Shown in pieces: positions 8,204 through 17,075 of a stretch of DNA of 64,000 nt. A program made the translations under genes and the position numbers. Positions within the stretch are counted from its first letter, which is position 1. Every line of letters starts with the position of its first letter. This DNA is from DATMNR01 sp963702765 (GTDB lineage Bacteria; Chloroflexota; Ktedonobacteria; Ktedonobacterales; Ktedonobacteraceae). Location of the stretch: assembly GCA_963702765.1 (NCBI GenBank), contig CAVPEB010000030.1, positions 1-64,000 of the forward strand. The letters are read 5' to 3'. The notes beneath the pieces are model-generated. The model saw only the letters and a program-made list of their open reading frames with translations. It was not told where the DNA came from and ran no database searches.

Positions 8204-9540
8204 ATGAAGAAAAGTTGGTCACGTATTTTTGCCTTGACAATGGGTATCCCCTTGTTATTGGCCATTCTCGCTGCCTGTGGTTCAGGCACAACAACTGCAG
8301 GTGGGACTACCCCAACAGCCGCCAGCTTCGGTAACCATCAAGATTGGGACTGATCTGCCGGTATCTGGTAAAGATGAGAGCAGCGGAAAACCGGCTCAGG
8401 ATGGTGCTCAACTGGCCGTTGACCAGGCCAATTCTAATCATACAGTTGCCGGTGTTACTTTTGTCTTCGATCCAAAAGACGACGTAGGCCCGAGTGGCTT
8501 GCATGACCCAACTGTTGGTGCAGCCAATGTCACGGCGCTGATATCCGATGCAGAGGTAGCGGGTATTGTCGGGCCATTTAACAGTAATGTGGCGAAGGCT
8601 GAGATGCCGATTGCCAACCAGGCTCCCATTGCTCAGATTAGCCCAGCCAACACCAATCCCTGCCTGACCAAGGATACGGCTGCATCTGGCTGCAGCGGAA
8701 CAAACGATTTGATCCCGACCCTTCGTCCAACGGGCAAGGTCAATTACTTCCGTGTTGCAACGACGGACGACCACCAGGGGCCAGCGGGTGCTGATAATTT
8801 CTACAAGACGCTGGGTGTTAGAAAGGTCTATGTCATCGACGATGCGGAGACCTACGGTATTGGTATTGCCAATGCTTTCATCGGCGAGTGGAAGAATCTC
8901 GGTGGAACCTTGCTCGGTCATAGCAGCGAGCCAGGAACAACCACCTCCTATGTATCGCTGCTGACTCAGATTGCCTCGTTGCATCCCGATGGGATCTACT
9001 TTGGCGGACTTGACTCAACTGGTGGTATCCTGATTAAACAGCAGATGAAGCAGGTACCTGGATTGACAACTCTCCCCTTTGCTGGCGGCGATGGCATTGT
9101 GACTGGCACGTTTGCCACGACCATTCAGCCCCTAGGGGGCGGTTCGGTCTACGGTACGGTAGCAGTGGTGGATACGTCAAATAATCCCAGTGCGGCAGAC
9201 ATTTAACCAGCAATATGCGGCAGCCTTTCCAAGCGACCCCGAAAGCGTCTACAGCGCTGCTGCCTATGACAGCGCGAATATCCTGATCCAGGCGATCAAG
9301 ACGGCGCTGGCGAATGGCGCGAAGGCTCCCACGAGTTCCAGTGATTCAACTACTGGAACATCATTCCGTACGGCGGTCATTGCCGCTGTCCAGGGCATCA
9401 CATATAAAGGGGTTACTGGGCAACAGAGCTTTGATGCAAATGGTGATACCAATCTAAAGATCATCTCGATCTATAAACTGGGTCTCAATTCCTCAAGCAA
9501 GCCGGATTGGCTTTACGAGGCATCGGTGAATGTAGCCTAG
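8204..9540 (+). pseudogene. livK: Branched-chain amino acid ABC transporter substrate-binding lipoprotein, two frameshifts
   Basis: A GGAGG-led ATG at 8204 starts a lipoprotein signal (LALTMGIPLLLAILAACG type, lipobox LAAC). The frame runs into TGA after a Thr/Gly linker. The mature periplasmic-binding domain continues in a second frame from about 8325 (VTIKIGTDLPVSG, then the GIVGPFNSNVAKAEMPIANQ and TDDHQGPAGADNFYKTLGVR blocks). It stops near 9206 and is completed in a third frame (FNQQYAAAFPSDPESVYSAA to the end at 9540). Both breaks look like single-base changes; the protein is otherwise complete and typical of the LivK/leucine-binding family (Peripla_BP_6). It is the first gene of an operon whose other members are intact, so sequencing error is a serious alternative to decay. 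Confidence 0.85.
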
Positions 9541-9787
9541 TTGTCGCAGGTTGCGTTATCGTAGAGAGGATCATGGCTAAATAGTTTCTAGCACTATCTG
9601 GCCTGGAGAAAAGTAAGGGGAGTAGTCGGCAGAGTCTCTATCTGTAAGACCGCTCCCTTTCTTGCTATCTAATCTCTTGTGTTGTATAAATTTCATAATA
9701 CTACCTTGTGTTCAGATAAGTGCCTGCGAGAGCAGCGTTTCTGAATATATTTGGATATGTATACTTAGCAGAAAGGTGGTGATACCT

Positions 9788-10750
9788 GTGACAAATTTTC
9801 TTCAAATACTGGTCGTTGGTGTAACTACTGGTTCGATTTATGCACTGATTGCGCTTGGGTATACAATGGTGTATGGTATTATTGAACTGATTAATTTTGC
9901 CCATGGCGATATCTTCATGATTGGCACCTTCATCTGCATTTCTATTTTCGGCTTGTTTGGCATTACGAACTCATCGGTGGCCCCTACAGGTCTATCGCTG
10001 GTGGGCGTGCTCGTTATTACTTTTCTTGGTGCGATGGTGCTGTGCGCAGTGCTAGGGATAGTGATTGAACGTGTCGCATACCGTCCACTCAGGAATGCTC
10101 CCCGCCTTGCTCCGTTGATTTCGGCTATCGGTGTTTCGTTGATTCTAGAGGATGTCGGAAAACTTTGGAAAGGTATCACTATTGTTCCGTTCCCACAAAT
10201 TTTTCCAGAGAAATTCTTCTATATTGGATCTGTGAGTTTTAGCAGCATCGATATTCTGGTGATTGTGGTGGCTGTTGTATTGATGGTTGCTCTCCAGTGG
10301 ATGGTTAGCAGCACGCGTATAGGGCGCGCTATGCGTGCAGTAGCGCAAGACCGCGAGGCGGCTGCGCTCATGGGTGTAAACGTGAACCGCATTATTTCGA
10401 TCACGTTCTTTATTGGAGCTGCGCTTGCAGGTGCGGCAGCACTCATATGGGGTTTAAAATACGGAAATACCAATTTCACACTTGGTTTTACACTTGGACT
10501 GTTTGCCTTTACCGCGGCGGTGCTTGGAGGAATAGGCAACCTTGTTGGCGCAATGCTTGGAGGTGTGTTGATAGGTGTGGTCGAAGCGTTAGCTACCCTT
10601 ATATGCGATTCTACCCAACCTGGCTGCCCTATTGGCCTGCCGCACGGCGGTGCCGCATGGCATGAAGCCGTTATTTTTGTTATTCTTATCTTGATCCTGG
10701 TATTCCGGCCTTCTGGTCTCCTTGGTCAACAAACACCTGAGAAGGTCTAA
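9788..10750 (+). CDS. livH: Branched-chain amino acid ABC permease LivH
   Basis: A polytopic inner-membrane permease of about 320 aa (8 or so helices) with the LivH start pattern TGSIYALIALGYTMVYGII and ELINFAHGDIFMIG, and the cytoplasmic loop RIGRAMRAVAQDREAAALMG that contacts the ATPases. The open frame extends upstream to 9662, but a GTG at 9788 preceded by GAAAGGTGGTG gives the family-typical N-terminus, so I use it. With LivM it forms the transport channel; substrates are probably branched-chain or related amino acids, inferred from family. About 250 nt separate it from the livK remnant. Confidence 0.92.
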   Translation: MTNFLQILVVGVTTGSIYALIALGYTMVYGIIELINFAHGDIFMIGTFICISIFGLFGITNSSVAPTGLSLVGVLVITFLGAMVLCAVLGIVIERVAYRPLRNAPRLAPLISAIGVSLILEDVGKLWKGITIVPFPQIFPEKFFYIGSVSFSSIDILVIVVAVVLMVALQWMVSSTRIGRAMRAVAQDREAAALMGVNVNRIISITFFIGAALAGAAALIWGLKYGNTNFTLGFTLGLFAFTAAVLGGIGNLVGAMLGGVLIGVVEALATLICDSTQPGCPIGLPHGGAAWHEAVIFVILILILVFRPSGLLGQQTPEKV

Positions 10751-10810
10751 TGAACACAGCTAAGCTCTGGTGTTTTACATGTGTTCTATCAGAAGCGAGG
10801 TGATGCGAAC

Positions 10811-12808
10811 GTGGCAATAGCTAATATGCTTGTTCCGACGCGCGATACTCGCGCGATACTCATCAAATGGATCGTCGGGCTGCTGGTGCCGTTAGCCGTC
10901 TTTACTTTCGTTTGGAGTGGTGAAGCGATCATTAATCAATCTCTGCTTACCGTGCTCGGTCTAGGGGGCATCTCCGACCTGGCGGTCTTCATCGAGATTA
11001 CGCTATTTATTGTCGTTTTCTATGCAACAGTGATTGCATTTGCAGGCTATCTTGTAGCTGCTGATAGCGGTCAACGGGGTATGATTGAAGTTTGGATCGA
11101 TATCGTGTTCTATGTATTGCTCCCGCTCTTTTTAGTGATCAGCCAGGGTCTGATTATTGGCCTTGCTTTAACCGCAGTGCTCCTGCTGGTTTACTTTTTT
11201 ATTAGTCGGCGTGTGTATCAGGCGCTTCACATTACACAGCCTCCTCCGTTGCAAAATCTTAAGGCGCTTGATACTGAGCAACGAGCAGGGTTAAAGAACC
11301 GCGCGATCATGGGGAGCCTCTGGTTTAGTGTTGTGTTAGCGGTCGTCTGGCTGATTGTCGATCTTATTTTTTACTTTACTGGCCAGTTGCCAACAACTCT
11401 GTTGATCTGGGTGGTGATACGCACGCTTTTGCTGCCAGTTGCCGGCTATTTTCTGGGACGATTCGCTGGATCGATTGCCTTACGTCGAACCATTGCTCCG
11501 AAGAACAATGGCAATGGCGAAAGTAATGCAGATGGAGATGGCCAGCGCATTAAACAACGCCAACTGGAGAAACTATCAACTACTCGCGTTCGTGAAGAGG
11601 CGAGGGATCTGGTTCCTAACGATTTGCCTCTGCGGAGTTCTGGCGCGACGCGTTTCTATCTGATTCTGCTTGTAACCTTCGTCCTGTTTTATCCAGTAAT
11701 CGATCAATACTTGTTTGGATTTGGTACGTCTGGTCGGTTGGCCAGTTACGGTGATGCTGGCTATTATGTGATCCTGGCGCTGGGCCTGAATATTGTGGTC
11801 GGTTTTGCCGGGCTGCTCGATCTGGGGTATGTGGCTTTCTTTGCTATTGGATCATATGCCTGGGGCATATTCGGATCTACGCAGTTGACCAACGTATTGA
11901 ACATCGCGCCCATTAACCCGCACCTTTTGTCAGCGCTCTTCTGGCCGATGATCATTGTATCCGCACTCATAGCAGCGTTTTTTGGCATACTGCTTGGCGC
12001 ACCGACACTGCGACTGCGTGGGGATTACCTGGCAATTGTGACCCTGGGCTTTGGAGAGATTGTGCCGATCGTCTTTTTGGAAATGGATAAGTATACCAAT
12101 GGGACCAATGGCATTGTTGGCGTCCAATCGCCGTCTTTTTTCGGCGTCAACTGGTCCCTCATTACTCCAACTCCATACTACTATCTCATACTGGCGCTGA
12201 TAGCGTTTTCAATCTTTGTGAATGTACGCCTGCGCGACTCTCGTTTAGGCCGTGCCTGGATTGCTATTAGAGAAGATGAAATTGCGGCGGCATCTTCCGG
12301 AGTCAACCTGGTGTCGACCAAACTGTTTGCTTTTGCCACAGGCGCATTTTTCGCTGGAATCGCGGGCGCTTTTCACTCTGCAAAGCTTGGTGGCGTCTCA
12401 CCCGATAATTTTAGTTTTGGCGATTCAGTGATCTTTCTCGCGATGGTGGTCATTGGTGGTATTGGCAGTATCCCCGGTGTGATCGTTGGAGCAATCCTTG
12501 TCTACGCTCTCAACGTGTTTCTTCCGGCACAACTTGATGCGAGTGCTGGCGACCCCACGAGCTTTTTTTACGGCATACAAAATGCCATTGTCCACGTCAT
12601 ACCTGGCTTCTCTTTCGGGAATGTTCGAAACCTTATCTTCGGAATCCTGCTGGTCACGGTCATGGTCTTCCGGCCAGAAGGGCTCATACCCAGCGCGCGT
12701 AGGCGGCGCGAGTTCCATCATGTTGAAGATGAGGGGGGGGTAGAGGAAGGTGCGTTGGATGTGGTACCTGGAGCGCCTGGTTTTGAATCGGAGGTACGTG
12801 TTGAGTAG
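10811..12808 (+). CDS. livM: LivM permease with a long extra N-terminal membrane domain
   Basis: About 665 aa, roughly twice the usual LivM length. The C-terminal part (from about residue 290, FYLILLVTFVLFYPVIDQYL) is a normal LivM, with GLNIVVGFAGLLDLGYVAFF, GDYLAIVTLGFGEIV and the ATPase-contact loop SRLGRAWIAIREDEIAA. The first roughly 280 residues hold about six additional hydrophobic segments, then a charged linker (about 240-285). E. coli LivM has a shorter N-terminal extension (DUF3382); the one here is much larger and I do not recognise it. The start is the GTG at 10811 behind GCGAGGTGATGC, in the same style as livH; an ATG at 10781 is possible. It lies 60 nt after livH. Confidence 0.88.
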   Translation: MAIANMLVPTRDTRAILIKWIVGLLVPLAVFTFVWSGEAIINQSLLTVLGLGGISDLAVFIEITLFIVVFYATVIAFAGYLVAADSGQRGMIEVWIDIVFYVLLPLFLVISQGLIIGLALTAVLLLVYFFISRRVYQALHITQPPPLQNLKALDTEQRAGLKNRAIMGSLWFSVVLAVVWLIVDLIFYFTGQLPTTLLIWVVIRTLLLPVAGYFLGRFAGSIALRRTIAPKNNGNGESNADGDGQRIKQRQLEKLSTTRVREEARDLVPNDLPLRSSGATRFYLILLVTFVLFYPVIDQYLFGFGTSGRLASYGDAGYYVILALGLNIVVGFAGLLDLGYVAFFAIGSYAWGIFGSTQLTNVLNIAPINPHLLSALFWPMIIVSALIAAFFGILLGAPTLRLRGDYLAIVTLGFGEIVPIVFLEMDKYTNGTNGIVGVQSPSFFGVNWSLITPTPYYYLILALIAFSIFVNVRLRDSRLGRAWIAIREDEIAAASSGVNLVSTKLFAFATGAFFAGIAGAFHSAKLGGVSPDNFSFGDSVIFLAMVVIGGIGSIPGVIVGAILVYALNVFLPAQLDASAGDPTSFFYGIQNAIVHVIPGFSFGNVRNLIFGILLVTVMVFRPEGLIPSARRRREFHHVEDEGGVEEGALDVVPGAPGFESEVRVE

Positions 12809-12828
12809 GAGCGAGAAAGGAGTTTGCA

Positions 12829-13650
12829 ATGGGCGTTGAGCTTTCCAACGAGGCTATGCTAAAGTTAAACAAGGTCTCTAAACATTTTGGTGGCCTTGCA
12901 GCAGTGCAAGATCTCGATCTTGAGGTCATGCCGAAGGAGATTATTAGCATAATAGGACCGAACGGGGCTGGGAAGACAACAGTATTTAATCTTATTACTG
13001 GAATCTACCGTCCCTCTACGGGTGATATACAGCTTGCAGGTCAATCTTTATCAGGCTTGAGCCCCGATAGGGTCCTCAAGCGTGGTATATCCCGTACATT
13101 TCAGAACATTCGACTTTTTAATAATATGACGGTGCTAGAAAATGTGCTCGTTGGCCAGCATACGCAACTCAAGGCGGGTATTCTAGGTGATGTTTTTCGC
13201 CCACCTAGAGTTGTACGCGAAGAATCTGAAGCGCGTAAACGTGCTATTGAGCTTTTGAGTTTCTTTGGTTCTGAGCTGGTTGATAGGCAAGAAGAATATG
13301 TAATAAACCTCTCGTATGCGTATCGGAGACGCATCGAAATTGCGCGGGCGTTGGCTTCGAATCCCAAGTTACTTTTACTGGATGAACCCACTGCAGGAAT
13401 GAATGAAGCAGAAACACTGGATGCAGTGAAGTATGTTCGGCGCTTGCGCGACGAGTTACATGTGACCATTTTATTGATCGAGCATAAGCTGGCAGTGACA
13501 ATGGGAATGTCTGATCGTATCTATGTACTCGACTATGGGCGGAAAATTGCAGAAGGCCTGCCTGAGGAGGTTCGCCGTGATGAAAAAGTTATCGCTGCCT
13601 ATCTTGGTACACCGACAAAGAGGGGGCAAGAGCAAGAAAGTGTTGAGTAA
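12829..13650 (+). CDS. livG: Branched-chain amino acid ABC transporter ATPase LivG
   Basis: A 273-residue ABC ATPase. Walker A GPNGAGKTT lies near residue 44 and the LivG-specific GISRTFQNIRLF block follows. The signature region is degenerate (VINLSYAYRRRIEIARAL in place of LSYGQQR), Walker B is LLLLDEPTAGMNEAE, and the switch His is in LLIEHKLAVTM. It provides ATP hydrolysis for LivH/LivM. The signature Gly-Gln is replaced by Ala-Tyr, which is unusual and may affect ATP turnover. The ATG follows GAAAGGAG. It lies 20 nt after livM and 75 nt before livF. Confidence 0.92.
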   Translation: MGVELSNEAMLKLNKVSKHFGGLAAVQDLDLEVMPKEIISIIGPNGAGKTTVFNLITGIYRPSTGDIQLAGQSLSGLSPDRVLKRGISRTFQNIRLFNNMTVLENVLVGQHTQLKAGILGDVFRPPRVVREESEARKRAIELLSFFGSELVDRQEEYVINLSYAYRRRIEIARALASNPKLLLLDEPTAGMNEAETLDAVKYVRRLRDELHVTILLIEHKLAVTMGMSDRIYVLDYGRKIAEGLPEEVRRDEKVIAAYLGTPTKRGQEQESVE

Positions 13651-13725
13651 TACTGTTAGGAGCAAGTTCGTCAGAAACTACTTGGCAGAAGCCAGGGGTT
13701 TGCTACGCAGGAGGGTAAGCGCGGA

Positions 13726-14499
13726 ATGACAAGTGCAGATATTTCTCCCTCTACCTCTGGTGATAATGTAGCAAAGGCGACGAAGTCTACGATGCTACAG
13801 CTTACCGATGTAGATACGTACTATGGACCTAGCCAGGTTCTTCGCAAAGTTTCGCTCGAAGTGGATAAAGGCGAGATTGTCTGTCTGCTGGGAGCAAATG
13901 CAGCAGGCAAAACGACTACGATGAAGACTATCTTTGGCCTGATACATCCTCGTCGTGGCACCATTGAATTCGAGGGTACACGTATCGAAAGAAAATTGCC
14001 CGGAGATATTGTTACCTCCGGCATGGCTCTTGTGCCTGAAGCTCGCCGAATCTTTTCTCGAATGACAGTGCTAGAAAATCTGGAAATGGGAGCGTTTAGC
14101 CGTAGAAATCGGGCGGAGATAAAGGAAGATTTAGACCATGTTTGTGAGATATTCCCACGTATCAAGGAGCGCTTGAAACAGGTTGCAGGCACGATGTCCG
14201 GGGGAGAGCAACAGATGTTGGCAATGGGGCGGGCTCTCATGTCCCGTCCAAAAATGATGTGCATGGATGAGCCATCCATGGGTTTGTCTCCGATTCTTGT
14301 TGAGACTGTATTTAACACCATTCTGCGCATTCGCGACGAGGGCGTCACCGTCTTTCTCGTGGAACAAAATGCATCGATGGCTCTCAGCCTTGCTGACCGT
14401 GGTTATGTGTTGCAAACTGGGCAGATTGTCCTGAGTGATACTGCTAAGAATTTACTTACTAACGATCTTGTTCGCCAGGCTTACCTGGGCGGTGCATAA
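13726..14499 (+). CDS. livF: Branched-chain amino acid ABC transporter ATPase LivF
   Basis: A 257-residue ABC ATPase of the LivF type and partner of LivG. It has the Walker A variant GANAAGKTTT (Ala for the usual Gly at position 4), the LivF block ALVPEARRIFSRMTVLENLE, signature MSGGEQQMLAMGRALM, Walker B MMCMDEPSMGLSP and switch His position FLVEQNAS (Gln-Asn as usual in LivF). A Ser/Thr-rich 20-residue N-terminal tail precedes the domain. The ATG is preceded by GGAGGGTAAGCGCGGA. It is the last gene of the liv operon and converges on the CGNR gene. Confidence 0.92.
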   Translation: MTSADISPSTSGDNVAKATKSTMLQLTDVDTYYGPSQVLRKVSLEVDKGEIVCLLGANAAGKTTTMKTIFGLIHPRRGTIEFEGTRIERKLPGDIVTSGMALVPEARRIFSRMTVLENLEMGAFSRRNRAEIKEDLDHVCEIFPRIKERLKQVAGTMSGGEQQMLAMGRALMSRPKMMCMDEPSMGLSPILVETVFNTILRIRDEGVTVFLVEQNASMALSLADRGYVLQTGQIVLSDTAKNLLTNDLVRQAYLGGA

Positions 14500-14537
14500 G
14501 GCCTAATTACTAAAAGCCTGATTGAGTGAGGGCAATA

Positions 14538-15110
14538 TCAAAGCTTCTTTTTATGGCGTGCGCGGAAACGGCGTGCCTTCCACAGGTTAGCGCATTTTTC
14601 AGGTGTGCAGTATAGCTTCGTGCGGCTCTTGCTCTCATCGTAGAAGATCCCACGGCAGTACGTGTTTGCGCATATTTTGAGACGTTGAGGATCGTGATAG
14701 GCCAGTACATGAGCGAAAGAAGCAACGATCTCTGCCTGAACCCAGTCCCAATCCTTCTTGATTGGCACCATTTCCAGTTGATATCCATCCATGTCTTTCT
14801 CCAGGTGGCGACACAAATGCGTTTTGAGCATGATAGTATTGAGCGTTGCCTGATCTTGTTCCGTGATCTTTCCCTCAACCAGCGTTTCTATCATTGAGCG
14901 TAGAAAGGTGCGTAGCGAAACAAGCGCAGACAGCACATCTGTATCGGGTGGCTGCTCAACCAGTAGACCCCATTTGGTAAGAAACTGATCCATCCAATCT
15001 GGCTGCTGGAGGTCATCTCTTACCCACCGTCCGCGGAAATCGCGAAATTCGCTATTGATGAAATCCACACATAACGCTTCCATTAAGCTCTTAGCTCCCT
15101 CATTGTCCAA
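14538..15110 (-). CDS. CGNR zinc-finger regulator
   Basis: A 190-residue protein of the CGNR family (ABATE domain plus C-terminal zinc finger). The last 50 residues carry CANTYCRGIFYDESKSRT, then KLYCTPEKCANLWKARRFRA, giving four Cys ligands and the basic helix; the family's CGN is CAN here. Members are putative DNA-binding regulators. The open frame starts at a TTG (15110), but the best ribosome site (AGGAG at 15122-15126) fits an ATG at 15117 in another frame. Dropping one T near 15104 would join them into MTVGQEGAKSLMEALCVDF. The annotated start is therefore doubtful and a one-base shift is possible. A long hairpin lies directly upstream. Confidence 0.8.
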   Translation of the reverse strand: MDNEGAKSLMEALCVDFINSEFRDFRGRWVRDDLQQPDWMDQFLTKWGLLVEQPPDTDVLSALVSLRTFLRSMIETLVEGKITEQDQATLNTIMLKTHLCRHLEKDMDGYQLEMVPIKKDWDWVQAEIVASFAHVLAYHDPQRLKICANTYCRGIFYDESKSRTKLYCTPEKCANLWKARRFRARHKKKL

Positions 15111-15135
15111 CAGTCATTGTTTTAGTCTCCTTTTT

Positions 15136-15194
15136 CTGAGAGTGTGTAAGATTTTGCAAGTCTTGCAGGCTCGCAAAATCTTCCACACTCTCAG
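15136..15194. repeat. 22-bp inverted repeat hairpin in a divergent intergenic region
   Basis: Arms 15136-15157 and 15173-15194 pair over 22 bp with one mismatch (loop 15 nt); the left arm begins CTGAGAGTGTG. It lies between the divergent CGNR and WD40 genes, about 10 nt from the CGNR ribosome site, so it is not an end-of-gene terminator for either. A 5'-leader structure, operator or small palindromic repeat are the options. Confidence 0.7.
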
Positions 15195-15269
15195 TTGAAC
15201 GCGCCACAAGCATTGCAGAAAACAGTCACTCAGAGACTGTTGAGATGCTTTGTAGCTGCCCAAAAAATA

Positions 15270-15299
15270 TTGACAGTGACAAGTTGGACATGGTATTCT
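15270..15299 (+). promoter_or_regulatory. Promoter of the WD40 lipoprotein gene
   Basis: TTGACA (15270-15275), 18-nt spacer, TATTCT (15294-15299). It points to the WD40 gene with a leader of about 90 nt. Confidence 0.5.
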
Positions 15300-15398
15300 T
15301 TTGAATATAATAACTGTATTAAGCAACATTGACCGTTACATTACCAGTCCAGTTCCCTTTATTTGTTGTCTTCTTTGTCTGTAAGAAGGGAAACGCCG

Positions 15399-16538
15399 AT
15401 GGTGCGTAAACGTATGGGATTACTAGAGGGATATCTCTCTCGTCGTGATGTCCTCAGGGGCATGGCGGGATTACTGCTTGCTGTGAGTCTTGAGAGTTGC
15501 GCTCAAGGTCTCTCTTCCGCTTCAACTCCAACTCCAATCCCTACTCCTCGTCGTCCAGGAAGCATACTGTATTCCTATCGTGGCCACAAGGATCGTATAT
15601 TGACGGTAGCATGGTCGCCCAACGGCAAGTACATCGCCTCAGGATCTTTGGATAAGACGGCCCAGGTCTGGGCAAGCAGCCAGAGCGAACATTTTCAACC
15701 CTATATCTACCGTGGTCATACTGGTGGTGTGCAATCAGTGACATGGTCACCGGACAGTAATCGCGTTGCTTCAGGTTCGATAGATAAAACGATACAGGTA
15801 TGGGATGCTCTGAGCGGAGAGCATGCTGCTCTCTATACTGGGCATACCGATGCTGTGAATACTGTGGCATGGTCGCCCAATGGCACCTATATTGCTTCTG
15901 GTGCTGCGGATCATACTGTGCGCGTGTGGGAGGTTGCGACTGGCAAGCAGTTGTACGTCTATCGTGGCCATAACGGGAGCATAAACTCGATAGTGTGGTC
16001 GCCCGATAGCACGCAGATTGCTTCTGGATCAACAGACAAGACCGTGCAGATCCTGGACGCTACCACCGGAAATCATACGTATACCTATCGTGGCCATACC
16101 GACACAGTCAGCTCTGTTTCCTGGTCGCCGGATGGGAAGTACATCGCTTCGGGCTCGTTTGACAAGACGGTACAGGTGTGGAACGCGGTGACCGGGGCCG
16201 TTTTGTATACCTATGAGGGGTACAATGTGAAAGCTGCAGTGAATCCCGCCAAGGGGGTACTTCCTGACCTGATCTTTGCTGTTGGATGGTCACCCAATGG
16301 AAAGCGCATCGCGGCTGTAACCCAGGTCTATTGCGGCGATATTTGTGCAGTCGTGTTGGGTTGGGATGCGTTAACCCAGAAAAATTTCACCTTTTATGAA
16401 GACGAGCCGGTCTTTGCCATGGCCTGGTCCCCTGATAGTACGCGTCTCGTCACCTCAATTGTAAATTCAGAACAAGGCACCGCAAATTTTAGTGTGCAGC
16501 CGCCGGATGGTAACTTTGCACAGATTGTGCAAGCATAG
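15399..16538 (+). CDS. Tat-exported lipoprotein with seven WD40 repeats
   Basis: About 379 residues from the ATG at 15399, which has GAAGGG 8 nt upstream; the frame is open from 15363. The N-terminus combines a twin-arginine motif (SRRDVLRGM) and hydrophobic stretch with a lipobox (SLESC), so it should be exported folded and lipid-anchored. A Thr/Pro linker follows. Then come seven WD40 blades, five of them nearly regular (YRGHxxxVxSVxWSPD, IASGSxDKTxxVW) and the last two divergent, enough to close a propeller. WD40 propellers are protein-interaction platforms; the partner is unknown. Confidence 0.88.
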   Translation: MVRKRMGLLEGYLSRRDVLRGMAGLLLAVSLESCAQGLSSASTPTPIPTPRRPGSILYSYRGHKDRILTVAWSPNGKYIASGSLDKTAQVWASSQSEHFQPYIYRGHTGGVQSVTWSPDSNRVASGSIDKTIQVWDALSGEHAALYTGHTDAVNTVAWSPNGTYIASGAADHTVRVWEVATGKQLYVYRGHNGSINSIVWSPDSTQIASGSTDKTVQILDATTGNHTYTYRGHTDTVSSVSWSPDGKYIASGSFDKTVQVWNAVTGAVLYTYEGYNVKAAVNPAKGVLPDLIFAVGWSPNGKRIAAVTQVYCGDICAVVLGWDALTQKNFTFYEDEPVFAMAWSPDSTRLVTSIVNSEQGTANFSVQPPDGNFAQIVQA

Positions 16539-16658
16539 GTGTTTTGCCTGTGGTTGAGCTGACTGACTGAAATCCGTTTTGGTTGATGGGCCAAAAACTG
16601 TGATCAATGAAAAAGCTGACAAAAATACTCGTCACAACACAGGAATGGCTATTTTTTA

Positions 16659-16856
16659 CTACTGTTGATTATCTAATTTTCGATGCAGTTCTTCAATACG
16701 CTGGATGACTTCTGCGAGTGTTGTCACAAGCAGTTCTTCCATGTCTTCTCGAAGTGTTTCCAGACGTTCGAGTAACTCCATATCTTCGAATTCTAATTCT
16801 TCTGCATCTTCGCGCTTCTCTAACGAGATGTGTTGGTCTTTTTGAGAATTGTTCAT
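16659..16856 (-). CDS. Small acidic coiled-coil protein
   Basis: A short protein of about 65 residues that is almost entirely charged helix: Glu-rich heptads (EELEFEDMELLERLETLRED) followed by VTTLAEVIQRIEELHRKLD. No signal peptide or membrane segment is seen. The frame opens at 16874, but the ATG at 16856 has AAAGG at a good distance, so I use it. I do not recognise a family; it could be an adaptor or an oligomerisation peptide. Codon pattern and ribosome site support a real gene. Confidence 0.6.
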   Translation of the reverse strand: MNNSQKDQHISLEKREDAEELEFEDMELLERLETLREDMEELLVTTLAEVIQRIEELHRKLDNQQ

Positions 16857-17075
16857 AATTGTTGTACCTTTCATATCAAGTCATCTAAAAAACAAAAGAT
16901 GTATTAGGATCTTGATAGATCCAGCTAGCCTGAACATCATTACCACTGTCGACTATTCAGGTGATCCCTGTACACGTCCATTTCATCAATGGTCACAGTA
17001 TAAAGTCCATTGCCCGAATCCAAAATTTTCCCTTGCCATACCAATCGGTTTCTAGTTAAGAAAAGAAACTGTCGA

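Noticed and set aside
8307..8984. 225-codon minus-strand frame over livK
   Set aside because: Antisense shadow of the periplasmic-binding domain; no ribosome site and no recognisable motif.
15114..15329. 71-codon minus frame across the hairpin upstream of CGNR
   Set aside because: It consists largely of the inverted repeat and has no ribosome site; Cys-rich chance product.
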